A stretch of 64,000 nucleotides of DNA from Saprospirales bacterium. GTDB taxonomy: Bacteria; Bacteroidota; Bacteroidia; Chitinophagales; Saprospiraceae. The notes below the pieces were generated by a model that ran no database searches, was not told where the DNA came from, and was given only the letters and a program-made list of their open reading frames with translations. Positions 1 to 8,569 of the stretch are shown piece after piece (position 1 is the first letter of the stretch; every line of letters starts with the position of its first letter). Location: the NCBI GenBank assembly GCA_016719895.1, contig JADJYG010000022.1:62001-126000 (forward strand), read 5' to 3'. Position numbers and translations under genes: made by a program.

Positions 1-838
1 TGCCCAGTTTTTCCAGGTACTGGATTTTATAACCCATGATCTGTGCGCGGAAGCTCAGGTCGAGGTCTTCGGTAAGGGTATCGCTCTGCCAGCCGCCGGC
101 TTCGTTGATCACTTTTTTGCGCCATACACCAGCCGTGCCGTTGAACTGGAGCAGGAGGTTGCCGTAGGAGCGGCCGGCCTGCTCGACGGTGAAGTGTACG
201 TTGAGTTGCAGGGCCTGCAGTTTCGTCAGCATGCTGTAGTCGGCGTTGATGTGTTCCCAACGCGTTTGAACGATCGCGATCTTCTGGTCTTCAAAGTAGG
301 CCATAGTGGTGCGCAGGAAATCGGGGCGTGGGGTAAAATCGGCGTCGAAGATGGCGATAAATTCGCCGTTGGCTTTGGGCATGGCCTCCTGGAGCGCGCC
401 GGCTTTGTAGCCCTGGCGGTTGACGCGGTGGATGTGTTCGATTTGGAAGCCCCGGGCTTTGAGTTCAGCTACCTTGGCGGCCACGATGGCCACGGTTTCG
501 TCAGTGGAATCGTCGAGCACATGGATTTCAAATTTGTCTTTCGGGTACTCCTGCGCGGCCACGTAGTCGATGATGCGTTCGGCAACGTACATTTCATTGT
601 ACATCGGGAGTTGTACGGTCACGAAAGGCGCGTTTTGGTCGTCCGATTCGTATTTTTTGTATTGGATTTGCGGGTTGTCTTTGTGGAATTTCTTGTACAG
701 GAACAACAAATGGAATTGCAGGAGGGCGTAAATCGTCACACCGCTCATAGCAATAAAGTAAATAAGGAGCATCAGGTAGCCGAAATCGACAAATGCCTGA
801 TACTGGAGTGCTTCGAAAAGCGAATGAAGACCGTACAT
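1..838 (-). CDS. Family 2 glycosyltransferase, cellulose-synthase-like (3' part cut by window edge)
   Basis: The open frame runs off the left edge; 279 residues are visible from an ATG at 838. An N-terminal membrane segment (about residues 18-48) precedes a GT2 catalytic domain. The nucleotide-binding Asp is in VLDDSTDET, the metal-binding triad in IFDADFTPRP, and the catalytic acidic motif in TLTEDLDLSFR. VQTRWEHIN matches the region typical of CslA/glucomannan-synthase-like bacterial proteins. Family members are usually near 480-500 residues with more C-terminal membrane helices, so roughly 200 residues are missing. The enzyme probably polymerises or transfers a hexose at the inner membrane. 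It lies 60 bp downstream of a DPM1-like glycosyltransferase on the same strand, likely one operon. Acceptor and sugar cannot be told from the sequence. Confidence 0.85.
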   Translation of the reverse strand, partial: MYGLHSLFEALQYQAFVDFGYLMLLIYFIAMSGVTIYALLQFHLLFLYKKFHKDNPQIQYKKYESDDQNAPFVTVQLPMYNEMYVAERIIDYVAAQEYPKDKFEIHVLDDSTDETVAIVAAKVAELKARGFQIEHIHRVNRQGYKAGALQEAMPKANGEFIAIFDADFTPRPDFLRTTMAYFEDQKIAIVQTRWEHINADYSMLTKLQALQLNVHFTVEQAGRSYGNLLLQFNGTAGVWRKKVINEAGGWQSDTLTEDLDLSFRAQIMGYKIQYLEKLG

Positions 839-898
839 AGTGTTAGAAGTTTCGAGTTTGAAGTTGGCGTCGAACGTTGTGGTCCGAAATCCAAAATT

Positions 899-1639
899 TT
901 AGTTGTTGCGGTTATGATTTGCGGTATTCCAATACAAAATGAAAATAAGTGCGATAATCTTCCATCCGGCCAGCAGCACGCCTTTCAGTGTGCCGGAAAC
1001 CTTGCTCTTTCCTCCGGCGCGTTTGCGGTAGCGGACCGGTACTTCTGCGCAGGCCAAGCCCTGCTGGGCCGCCTTGACCTGCATTTCGACCGTCCAGCCG
1101 TAGTTGGGGTCCCGCATGTCCAGGGCCAGCAGACTTTCCCAGCGGATGGCCCGGAAGGGGCCGAGGTCGGTGAACCGGTAGCCGTACAGCCAGCGGATCA
1201 GGAGCGGGGCGAGCCAGTTGCCGAAGCGCTGCGGCAGGGTCATGGCGCCAGGTTCGGGGTTTCCGAGCATCCGGGAGCCGATAACCAGGTCTTTTCCGTC
1301 GTTCAAAACCGGACCCGCCACGTTTGGCAGGTCTTCGGGGTAGTCGGAGTAATCGCCGTCGAGAAACACCACGATTTCAGGGCGTTCGGACGCCGGCAGG
1401 CCTTGCAGGTAACGTATGCCGGCCAGGCAGGCAGAGCCGTAACCGCGGTGTTCGGCGTTGACGATTACGGCGCCGGCGTTTTCCGCCACTTCCGCCGTCC
1501 GGTCCGTCGATCCATTGTTGCAAACAACCACTGCGCGCACGCCCGCTTTCGGGAGAGCGGCCAATACCAACGGCAGCGATGCTTCTTCGTTATAAGCCGG
1601 AATCAGGACGTAAATGCGTTTTTTCGGCGTTTTTTCCAT
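899..1639 (-). CDS. Family 2 glycosyltransferase, polyprenyl-phosphate-hexose-synthase-like
   Basis: 246 residues. The GT2 A-type fold begins with VLIPAYNEEASLP. NNGSTDRT and FLDGDYSDYPEDL carry the nucleotide- and metal-binding acids of the dolichyl-phosphate mannose/glucose synthase subgroup. One hydrophobic segment near the C terminus (about residues 224-240) would anchor it to the inner membrane. Family knowledge suggests transfer of a sugar from an NDP-sugar to a polyprenyl phosphate; substrate is inferred, not shown. It is the first gene of a probable two-gene operon with the cellulose-synthase-like enzyme. A -7 promoter element lies 54 bp upstream of its ATG. Confidence 0.85.
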   Translation of the reverse strand: MEKTPKKRIYVLIPAYNEEASLPLVLAALPKAGVRAVVVCNNGSTDRTAEVAENAGAVIVNAEHRGYGSACLAGIRYLQGLPASERPEIVVFLDGDYSDYPEDLPNVAGPVLNDGKDLVIGSRMLGNPEPGAMTLPQRFGNWLAPLLIRWLYGYRFTDLGPFRAIRWESLLALDMRDPNYGWTVEMQVKAAQQGLACAEVPVRYRKRAGGKSKVSGTLKGVLLAGWKIIALIFILYWNTANHNRNN

Positions 1640-1692
1640 CGTTTTTCCTGCAGACGCCCTGCGACTTGCTTCAAATGGCCGGATTGACGCTG

Positions 1693-1700
1693 CAAAAATA
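1693..1700 (-). promoter_or_regulatory. Candidate Bacteroidota -7 element for the glycosyltransferase operon
   Basis: Minus strand reads TATTTTTG, an exact TAnnTTTG, 54 bp upstream of the ATG at 1639. No clear -33 TTTG at normal spacing. Confidence 0.4.
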
Positions 1701-2147
1701 ACAGAAGAGTTAAGAAAACGTTAAAAACTTTTAACAAACGGGTTGTTAAAGTTTTGTAAACGGCCGTTTATAACTTTTAATAAACTCCAGCGTGTAAAAT
1801 TATATTCCAGAACACGTGTTAAATTTTTGATTTTTATGCAGGAATACCCCGGAATTTAACACCCGGCAAGTGTTTATTTCGGGAAAGTCGGAAATTGATA
1901 AAGGCGATTATTTTGCCGGCCCTTTCGTTGAATAACTGTTAATTTTTTAACACTCTGGCGGAACGCCGGGTAATACAGCGACGGCAAGAGCCCGTGTCGC
2001 CTGATCGTATGGTTGCCCGGGGGCGGGCTATTGGGCGATGCCGTACTGCCAACATACAATATCAATCGCCTTATCCGGATTTTCAGTGCCACAAGCGGAT
2101 ATGGCTGTGTTGAAGTTCCGGGATGCTCTGATAACGGCGCCAGGTGT

Positions 2148-2155
2148 TACCTTTG
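2148..2155 (+). promoter_or_regulatory. Candidate -7 element for the beta-helix lipoprotein gene
   Basis: TACCTTTG matches TAnnTTTG exactly and lies 33 bp before the ATG at 2188. It supports that start over in-frame codons further upstream, which would lie upstream of transcription initiation. Confidence 0.45.
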
Positions 2156-2187
2156 TCCGTACCTTTTCACTGCACACCCTTTTACGC

Positions 2188-3672
2188 ATGTCTCTGCTCC
2201 GGCTCGCCCTTGTTTTGGCCTTTTTGACTGCCCTGTTCAGCTTTTGCCAAAAAGAACGATTCACCGATAACCCGACCGACAAACTGGTGTTCAGCGCCGA
2301 CACGCTGCGCTTCGATACGGTGTTTACGCAGCTCGGCTCGGCCACCCGCATTCTGAAAGTATATAACCGGCACAGCAAAAGTATCCGGATCAGCAAAATA
2401 TACCTGGAACGCGGCGACCAGTCGCGCTTCAACCTGAACGTCGACGGGTTGCCGGGCGACAGCCACGCCGGCATCGAGATCGCACCCAACGACAGTTTGT
2501 ACGTATTCGCCGAGGTTACGGTCAACCCCGATATGCCGCTCAGTTCCAGCCCGTTTGTGCTGGACGAAAACCTGGTGTTCGAAACCAACGGCAACACCCA
2601 GCGCGTGGTGCTCGAGGCCTGGGGCCAAAACGCCGTGTACCTGCCCTCGCGTTTCGGCGCCGGCGGCGCCGCGCTCTACGCCTGCAACGGCGGCGAATGG
2701 GTGTGGGACGACCCGCGGCCCTACGTCATTTACGGCATTCTGGTCATTGACGACTGCACGGTCCGCATCCCGGCCGGCGCCCGCGTGTATGTGCACGGAG
2801 GGCTGGGCCGCGAGGAGATCGACAGCGTGGTGTACCGCTACAACGACGGCTTCCTGGCCTTCCAGGGCAGCGGCCGCCTCCTGGTGGAAGGTACGCTGGA
2901 CAAGCCCGTTATTTTTGAAAGCGATCGCCTGGAGCCGGAATTTGACGACGAACCGGGGCAGTGGACGGGCATCTGGCTGCAATCGGGCACCAGCGGCCAC
3001 CGGCTCGAACACTGCATCGTGCGCAACTCGATCATCGGCGTGCGGGCCGACTCGGCCGTGGACCTCACCCTGCGCAACACCCAGATCTACAACACCGCCA
3101 GCAGCGGGCTTATCGGCGTTCACGCCAGGATAAGCGCTGAAAACTGCCTGTTTTACAGCAACAACGGCTATTCCATCCAACTGGAATACGGCGGCGACTA
3201 CAGCTTCACCTATTGCACGGCGGCCAGTTTCGGCGTCGACGGCGAGGCGCTGCGCATGGGCAATGCCCTCTGCCTGGATGATTTTTGCAACACCTACGCC
3301 GCTTACCCGCTCAAGGCGCGTTTCCAAAACTGCATCCTCACAGGCAGCCGTGCCGACCAGATCACCTTGTTCGACCGGACCGGCATAGCCGGTGAATTCG
3401 ACTACGATTTTAAAAATTGCCTGGTGCGGGTGAAAGACCTGTTGCGCGAAAACGACCACCCCGAATTTTTCACCTATTGCAATCCCTGTCTGAACCTGCA
3501 AACCCAGGATACGGTTTTCCTCAACATTCCCGAGGACAATTACCGGCTGGATACGCTGCACTCCAAAGCCAACCGCTATGCCCTGCCCCTGCCCGGCATC
3601 GCCACCGACCTCGACGGCAAACTGCGGGATGCGGCAATGCCGGACGCGGGGTGTTATGAGATGGAGTTTTAA
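2188..3672 (+). CDS. Right-handed beta-helix repeat lipoprotein
   Basis: 494 residues from the ATG at 2188. The reading frame is open further upstream, but only from 2188 does a signal peptide appear (MSLLRLALVLAFLTALFSFC), ending in a Cys suitable for lipidation. The central part (about 180-420) has the spacing of parallel beta-helix proteins (CIVRNS, CLFYSNNG, CILTGS). The last residues (AMPDAGCYEM) match the conserved end, usually PD(I/A)GAYE, of the family of secreted right-handed beta-helix proteins in this phylum. It is probably tethered in the outer or inner membrane envelope; ligand unknown. No T9SS sorting domain is present. It is 57 bp upstream of purD on the same strand, probably a separate transcript. 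Confidence 0.75.
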   Translation: MSLLRLALVLAFLTALFSFCQKERFTDNPTDKLVFSADTLRFDTVFTQLGSATRILKVYNRHSKSIRISKIYLERGDQSRFNLNVDGLPGDSHAGIEIAPNDSLYVFAEVTVNPDMPLSSSPFVLDENLVFETNGNTQRVVLEAWGQNAVYLPSRFGAGGAALYACNGGEWVWDDPRPYVIYGILVIDDCTVRIPAGARVYVHGGLGREEIDSVVYRYNDGFLAFQGSGRLLVEGTLDKPVIFESDRLEPEFDDEPGQWTGIWLQSGTSGHRLEHCIVRNSIIGVRADSAVDLTLRNTQIYNTASSGLIGVHARISAENCLFYSNNGYSIQLEYGGDYSFTYCTAASFGVDGEALRMGNALCLDDFCNTYAAYPLKARFQNCILTGSRADQITLFDRTGIAGEFDYDFKNCLVRVKDLLRENDHPEFFTYCNPCLNLQTQDTVFLNIPEDNYRLDTLHSKANRYALPLPGIATDLDGKLRDAAMPDAGCYEMEF

Positions 3673-3699
3673 GGCGTAGGATAGCGACGCCCTTTTTCC

Positions 3700-3707
3700 G
3701 ACCTTTG
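3700..3707 (+). promoter_or_regulatory. Near-consensus -7 element before purD
   Basis: GACCTTTG differs from TAnnTTTG at the first base and sits 22 bp before the purD ATG. Confidence 0.25.
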
Positions 3708-3729
3708 CGCCCTAGTTTTATTTTCAACT

Positions 3730-5004
3730 ATGCAAATCCTTCTCCTCGGCGGCGGCGGCCGCGAACACGCATTTGCCTACAAATTTGCTCAGGACCCCGG
3801 CTGCACGCGCTTGTTTATCGCCCCGGGCAATACCGGCACGGCCGAATGCGGCACGAATGTGGCCCTGGCCGTAACAGACTTTGACGGCATCGGGCGGTTT
3901 GCGCTGGCCAACGCTATCGATATGGTGGTGGTGGGCCCGGAAGAACCGCTGGTGCGCGGCATCGTTGATTATTTCCGGGACGACCCGGCGCTGCGCCGCG
4001 TGGCTGTGATCGGCCCTTCGGCGGCTGGCGCCCAACTGGAAGGCTCCAAGGCTTTTGCCAAAAAATTCATGGTCCGCCACGGCATTCCCACGGCGCAGTA
4101 CCGCGAAGTGTCGACCGTGGAGGACGGCGCCTCATTTTTAAAAACCCTGCCGGCGCCCTACGTGCTCAAGGCCGACGGGCTGGCTGCCGGCAAGGGCGTG
4201 CTGATCCTCGATCGCCTGGACGAGGCAATCGCCGCCTTGCAAACCATGCTGGCCGGCCAGTTTGGCGAAGCCAGCCGCCGGGTGGTGATCGAGGAGTTTC
4301 TGAGCGGAATCGAATTTTCGGTTTTTGCGCTGACTGACGGCAGGCACTACAAAATTTTGCCGGAGGCAAAAGACTACAAACGGGTAGGGGAGGGCGACAC
4401 CGGCCTGAACACCGGCGGCATGGGCGCCGTGTCGCCGGTGCCGTTCGTGACGCCGGAACTGTGGGAAAAAGTCGAAACGCGCATCATCCGACCCACGGTG
4501 GCAGGGCTTGCAGCAGAAGATATCGACTATAAAGGATTTATCTTTTTCGGCCTGATTAAGGTGGGCGACGAACCGTACGTCATTGAATACAATTGCCGCA
4601 TGGGCGACCCGGAAACGGAGGTGGTGTTGCCGCGCCTTAAAACCCCCTTGACGCCGCTGTTTGAGGCTATTCGCGCCGGCCGGCTGGATACCGTGCAGTT
4701 GGAAACTATTCCGGAGACGGCGGTAGCGGTCATGCTCACCGCCGGCGGTTATCCGGGCGAGTACCGCAAGGGCGATGAAATCCGCATGGCTGCCCCACGC
4801 CCCGGGTGCCTTTACCTGCATGCCGGCACCCGGCAGGCCGAAGAGAAAGTGCTCACGCATGGCGGTCGGGTGATGGCCATCACGGCGTTCGGCGCATCGG
4901 TTGAGGCTGCGGCCGGGCAGGCCCTCGCTGCGGCCGAACAGGTGCATTACGAAGGGAAATACTACCGGCGGGACATCGGGAGAGACCTGATGGCCCCGGA
5001 ATAG
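3730..5004 (+). CDS. purD: Phosphoribosylamine-glycine ligase (GAR synthetase)
   Basis: 424 residues, the usual PurD length. It catalyses ATP-dependent joining of glycine to 5-phosphoribosylamine, step 2 of de novo purine synthesis, in the cytoplasm. The N domain opens with ILLLGGGGREHAFA. The ATP-grasp core holds EEFLSGIEFSVFALTDG and the metal/ATP-binding CRMGDPETEVVLPRL. The C-terminal domain ends in the EGKYYRRDIG region. No other purine-synthesis gene is adjacent. Its 3' end lies 9 bp from that of the convergent TonB-like gene. Confidence 0.97.
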   Translation: MQILLLGGGGREHAFAYKFAQDPGCTRLFIAPGNTGTAECGTNVALAVTDFDGIGRFALANAIDMVVVGPEEPLVRGIVDYFRDDPALRRVAVIGPSAAGAQLEGSKAFAKKFMVRHGIPTAQYREVSTVEDGASFLKTLPAPYVLKADGLAAGKGVLILDRLDEAIAALQTMLAGQFGEASRRVVIEEFLSGIEFSVFALTDGRHYKILPEAKDYKRVGEGDTGLNTGGMGAVSPVPFVTPELWEKVETRIIRPTVAGLAAEDIDYKGFIFFGLIKVGDEPYVIEYNCRMGDPETEVVLPRLKTPLTPLFEAIRAGRLDTVQLETIPETAVAVMLTAGGYPGEYRKGDEIRMAAPRPGCLYLHAGTRQAEEKVLTHGGRVMAITAFGASVEAAAGQALAAAEQVHYEGKYYRRDIGRDLMAPE

Positions 5005-5013
5005 TAAGAAGAT

Positions 5014-5493
5014 TCAGTCCTTGCTCTCCAACGGAAAGGAATAGAAGTAGGTATTGGAAGCCGGAGCGGGTTCTGCGCTGGAGGCCGGCGTTGGGGGAAC
5101 AGCGCTGCTGTACACATAGTTGTATTGCACCTGCACGGGCTGGGGGGCGGGTACCTGGGCTTTTTCCTGTGCCGGCAGTTTGAACCGGATATGTACTTTT
5201 TTGTGGAACAACACCCGTACGCCGCGGTTGCGGCCGACAACAAACCTGAGCAGGCGCAGCACGCGGGCGGCCTCTTCATCGCAGCCGAACCCGAGGCCGC
5301 GCAGCAACCGGGTTTCCACCACTTTGCCCAGGTGGTCAATGTCGTACTCCAAATACACCGTGCCCTCGATTCGGGCTTCGAGGGCCTCGGCCGGATAGCG
5401 CAAATGGCTGTAGATAAACTTGGTCAGCCCTTTTGGCCCGCCGGGAAATTCCGGTTGTTGTAGAAAATGCTTGGGCTTTTTTTCCCGCTCCAT
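5014..5493 (-). CDS. TonB C-terminal-domain protein without a membrane anchor
   Basis: 159 residues. Residues 12-110 match the TonB C-terminal fold of Bacteroidota energy-transducer proteins: PEFPGGPKGLTKFI, then LRYPAEALEARIEGTVYLEY and GCDEEAARVLRLLRF. Normal TonB proteins place this domain behind a membrane helix and Pro-rich spacer. Here it is at the N terminus, with no signal peptide or helix, followed by a Pro/Gln/Ala-rich tail. It is the third gene of a sigma/anti-sigma operon (27 bp after the anti-sigma gene), so a regulatory or accessory role is more likely than energy transduction. Function unproven. Confidence 0.7.
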   Translation of the reverse strand: MEREKKPKHFLQQPEFPGGPKGLTKFIYSHLRYPAEALEARIEGTVYLEYDIDHLGKVVETRLLRGLGFGCDEEAARVLRLLRFVVGRNRGVRVLFHKKVHIRFKLPAQEKAQVPAPQPVQVQYNYVYSSAVPPTPASSAEPAPASNTYFYSFPLESKD

Positions 5494-5520
5494 GTTGAGG
5501 TGTTTGATGGCGCAATCCGG

Positions 5521-6039
5521 TCAGGCTAGTTGTTGTGCCAACCGGCGGTGTTGCACGATTTTATCCAGAAAACGCAGCGTAATGAACGCCGTCACAAACA
5601 GGAGGCCATAGGTAAAAAACGGACTTTGCACCGCAGCAGACCATTCCGAAACCGGGATTTCCGGTATGGAGAATCCACTTTCCTCCGCGGGCGACAATTG
5701 CAAGGCCGCTACTACCATCACAACTGCAGGCGCCAATACGAATAAAACGAAGACCAGGGCAATCAGCCGGATGATCCAATCCTTGCCGGGCGCGGCAGCT
5801 TTTATTTTGACGCGCTCGGCAGCCCAGGCGGCCATTACCCGGTCGGCAAAGCCGGGGTTCGGCGCTTCGAGCGGAATGGCGGACAGCTCCTCTTTTTCTC
5901 CGAGAATCAGGCGCAGGCGGGCTTGCCATTCCGGGTTCCGTTGCAAGTAGGCTTCCACCTGACCTTTTTCTGCGCCGGACAAAATGCCGTCGGCATAATC
6001 CCATAGCATATCATCGGTAAGCAAAAAGTTATTTTCCAT
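5521..6039 (-). CDS. Anti-sigma factor-like membrane protein
   Basis: 172 residues. The N-terminal helical region (DYADGILSGAEKGQVEAYL) resembles the anti-sigma domain fold but lacks the zinc His/Cys residues. Two hydrophobic segments (about 88-111 and 139-155) place it in the inner membrane. It lies 18 bp downstream of an ECF sigma gene, and the pair is the usual arrangement for a membrane-held anti-sigma factor. The periplasmic loop is short (about 25 residues). The signal is unknown. Confidence 0.7.
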   Translation of the reverse strand: MENNFLLTDDMLWDYADGILSGAEKGQVEAYLQRNPEWQARLRLILGEKEELSAIPLEAPNPGFADRVMAAWAAERVKIKAAAPGKDWIIRLIALVFVLFVLAPAVVMVVAALQLSPAEESGFSIPEIPVSEWSAAVQSPFFTYGLLFVTAFITLRFLDKIVQHRRLAQQLA

Positions 6040-6057
6040 TATAGAAAGGTTTGAAGG

Positions 6058-6654
6058 TTAGCGGGCTCCCGGGGCGTGCTGTCCGCCGTATTCTGCCTGG
6101 AAGTTGGTTTCCAATACGGATTTTAAACGTTGGCGGGCGCGGCAAAGTTTAGTTTTGGCATTGGACATCGAAAGGTCCATAATTTGACAGATTTCGTCGA
6201 GGCTTTGTTCGTACAGGTAAAAAAGGGTCAGGATGCCGGCATCATCGTGCGAGAGCATGGCAATGGCGCGGTGCAGGGCGGCATTGCGGTCGTCGCGTTC
6301 CAGTTCGGAGGAGGCGTCGGGGGCGCCTTCGTCTTTAAGGGTCAGGGGCCGGACGTCGTCGTCGAGTGACAGGATATCCGGTTTGTTTTTACGCAAGTGG
6401 TTCAGGGCTGTGGAATAAACGATCTTGTACAACCACGTCGTGAATTTACAATCGCCCCGAAAATCGGCCATGTACCGGAACATGCGCATAAAACAATCCT
6501 GGGCTACTTCGTGGGCGTCTTCCCGGTTCTTGACAAAACGCAGGGCCAGCGTAAACACGTACTTTTCATAGCGCTTCACGAGCATGGCATAGGCGCTTTG
6601 GCGCCCGGCCAATGCTTGCTGAATGAGTGTTTCGTCGCTGATGGTTACGGCCAT
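6058..6654 (-). CDS. ECF-type sigma-70 family RNA polymerase sigma factor
   Basis: 198 residues from the ATG at 6654; the frame is open further upstream but the extra residues do not look like sigma sequence. Region 2 includes YEKYVFTLALRFVKNREDAH and DCFMRMFRYMADFRGDCKF with TTWLYKI. Region 4 includes LFYLYEQSLDEICQIM and SNAKTKLCRARQRL, the -35-binding helix-turn-helix. It is first in a sigma, anti-sigma, TonB-domain operon and so probably autoregulated. Targets cannot be read from the window. Confidence 0.92.
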   Translation of the reverse strand: MAVTISDETLIQQALAGRQSAYAMLVKRYEKYVFTLALRFVKNREDAHEVAQDCFMRMFRYMADFRGDCKFTTWLYKIVYSTALNHLRKNKPDILSLDDDVRPLTLKDEGAPDASSELERDDRNAALHRAIAMLSHDDAGILTLFYLYEQSLDEICQIMDLSMSNAKTKLCRARQRLKSVLETNFQAEYGGQHAPGAR

Positions 6655-6734
6655 AACTGGCTTTGTGCTGTTTGTTTTCTTTCGGACACTGGGCTGCGGC
6701 GCCGGGTTACAAAGTTCGCATTTTTTTTGACACG

Positions 6735-6833
6735 TCAGGAAAATCGCTGCAATAACCACCCGGCCAGCATATCCGCATCTACTTGTTCCCAGGGGTGTTT
6801 AACGCCATGTAATAAAAGCAGCGGCGTTTGCAT
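6735..6833 (-). pseudogene. Possible N-terminal remnant of an alpha/beta-hydrolase gene
   Basis: A 32-codon frame starting at 6833 begins MQTPLLLLHGVKHPWEQVDA, close to the usual first strand and oxyanion-loop start (TPLLLLHG) of alpha/beta hydrolases, then stops. A TACCTTTG -7 element lies 5 bp before the ATG. It may be a decayed gene end or chance; alternatively the promoter serves the sigma operon. Weak call. Confidence 0.2.
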
Positions 6834-6838
6834 GCGGG

Positions 6839-6846
6839 CAAAGGTA
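6839..6846 (-). promoter_or_regulatory. Candidate minus-strand -7 element between sigma operon and ade
   Basis: Minus strand reads TACCTTTG, an exact match. It is 185 bp upstream of the sigma-factor ATG, so it could drive the sigma operon with a long leader or the short frame beginning at 6833. Confidence 0.3.
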
Positions 6847-6905
6847 AACCCACGGTATGAAAAAGTGCCCGACTGCGCGTACATTTGGCGCCAGGCCACA
6901 CTTGT

Positions 6906-8552
6906 ATGACTATACACGCTCAACTTGTCGATTTGCACGCCCGCCGTATTTACCCGGCGGAAGTCGTGTTGGAAAACGGACGTATCCGGAACATTCGCGA
7001 ACTGGACCGCCTGCCTGCCGGTACGGGTTATTTGCTGCCGGGTTTTGTCGATGCGCATGTGCACATCGAAAGCAGTATGTTGCCGCCGGCCGAATTTGGC
7101 CGTATGGCTGTCGTGCATGGCACGGTAGCCACCGTGTCAGATCCACACGAAATAGCCAATGTATTGGGCGCCGGCGGGGTGCAGTTTATGCTTGATGAAG
7201 CCGGGCATTCGCCGGTTAAATTTTGTTTTGGGGCGCCATCCTGTGTTCCGGCTACCCGGTTTGAAACTGCCGGCGCCGCACTCGGTGCGAACGCTGTGGA
7301 GGCGTTATTGGAGCACCCCGCCATCGGTTACCTTTCGGAGATGATGAATTTCCCCGGCGTCTTGCACGGCGATACGGAAGTGTTGACTAAAATTGCTGCC
7401 GCCCGGCGTCTGGGTAAGCCGGTGGACGGCCATGCGCCCGGCCTGCGCGGCGATGCCGCCCGGCGTTATTTTGGCGCCGGTATCCATACCGATCACGAGT
7501 GTTTTGCTTTGGATGAAGCCCGCGAAAAAGCCGGCTTGGGCGTGCAAATCCTGATCCGGGAAGGCAGTGCCGCCCGCAATTTTGACGCTTTGTGGCCGCT
7601 ATTGAACGAATGTCCCCGGCAGATCATGTTTTGTTCCGACGATATGCACCCCGACAGCCTGTTGAACGGTCATATTGACCGCCTGGTAGCGCGCGCGCTG
7701 GCCAAAGGCTGTGCCTTGTTCGATGTGTTGCGCGCGGCGTGCCTGCATCCGGTAGCGCACTACCGCTTGCCCGTCGGGCTCCTGCGGCCCGGCGACCCGG
7801 CCGATTTCATCCGGGTAGCCGATCTGACCAATTTTCAGGTATTGGAAACCTGGATCGACGGGCTGTGCGTGGCGAAGGACGGCGCCAGCCGCCTGCAACA
7901 CCGGCCTTCCGGCGCTCCGAATCAGTTTGCTGCCCGGCCCAAATCGCCGGAAGATTTCCGGTTGTTATCAAAAGGCGGCTCCGGGTTGATGCGGATAATT
8001 CGCGCCTGGGATGGCGAGATCGTGACCGGGAGTGAAACCGGCCCGGCCCGTACGGACGGGGGTGCGCTTTGGCCTGATCCGGCATCTGACGTGTTGAAGA
8101 TAGCCGTAGTAAACCGCTACGTGCCGGATGCCACGCCGGCAGTGGGCTTTGTGCGCGGCTTCGGGTTGCAGCGGGGCGCCCTGGCATCCAGTGTTGCCCA
8201 CGACTCGCACAATATCGTGGCCGTAGGCGCCGGCGATGCGGCATTGTGTGCAGCGGTAAATGCCGTCATTGAAGCCCGGGGAGGTATCAGTGCCACGGAT
8301 GGCGCCGGTGAAACCCACGTTTTGCCGTTGCCTGTCGCCGGTTTGATGAGCCCGGAAGACGGCTACACCCTGGCGCATTCGTATGCCCGCCTGGACGCCT
8401 GGGTAAAAGCGGCGCTGGGCAGCGTATTAACGGCGCCCTTCATGACCCTTTCTTTTATGGCCTTGCCGGTTATTCCGACCTTAAAAATGACTGATCTGGG
8501 ATTGTTTGACGGGCATACCTTCGAATTTACCGGGGTGGAAGTAAATTCCTGA
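6906..8552 (+). CDS. ade: Adenine deaminase
   Basis: 548 residues from the ATG at 6906. It converts adenine to hypoxanthine and ammonia in purine salvage, as an amidohydrolase with a dinuclear metal site. Visible motifs are the metal-binding VDAHVHIESSML, SDPHEIANV, DGHAPGL, TDHECFALDEA with the substrate-region LIREGSAARN, and CSDDMHPDSL. The C-terminal Ade domain contains SVAHDSHNIVAVGAGD and ends with FMALPVIPTLKMTDLGLFD. Length fits the Ade2/Bacillus-type family. It is followed after 17 bp by a DjlA-like gene, probably co-transcribed. Confidence 0.95.
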   Translation: MTIHAQLVDLHARRIYPAEVVLENGRIRNIRELDRLPAGTGYLLPGFVDAHVHIESSMLPPAEFGRMAVVHGTVATVSDPHEIANVLGAGGVQFMLDEAGHSPVKFCFGAPSCVPATRFETAGAALGANAVEALLEHPAIGYLSEMMNFPGVLHGDTEVLTKIAAARRLGKPVDGHAPGLRGDAARRYFGAGIHTDHECFALDEAREKAGLGVQILIREGSAARNFDALWPLLNECPRQIMFCSDDMHPDSLLNGHIDRLVARALAKGCALFDVLRAACLHPVAHYRLPVGLLRPGDPADFIRVADLTNFQVLETWIDGLCVAKDGASRLQHRPSGAPNQFAARPKSPEDFRLLSKGGSGLMRIIRAWDGEIVTGSETGPARTDGGALWPDPASDVLKIAVVNRYVPDATPAVGFVRGFGLQRGALASSVAHDSHNIVAVGAGDAALCAAVNAVIEARGGISATDGAGETHVLPLPVAGLMSPEDGYTLAHSYARLDAWVKAALGSVLTAPFMTLSFMALPVIPTLKMTDLGLFDGHTFEFTGVEVNS

Positions 8553-8569
8553 TATTTTTGCGGCGCAGT

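Larger units (their letters stand above)
1640..2187. other. 548-bp AT-rich divergent intergenic region
   Basis: No convincing gene. The first 300 bases are much richer in A+T than the flanks and hold several GTTAA/TTAAC motifs. There are two short palindromes: a 7-bp-arm one at 1720-1735 and a perfect 14-bp one at 1757-1770. Divergent -7 elements lie near each end (1693-1700 on minus, 2148-2155 on plus). The layout suggests a regulatory region; no regulator is identified. Confidence 0.5.

Noticed and set aside
194..1687. 497-codon open frame on the plus strand
   Set aside because: Antisense to two clear glycosyltransferases; the protein has no family character.
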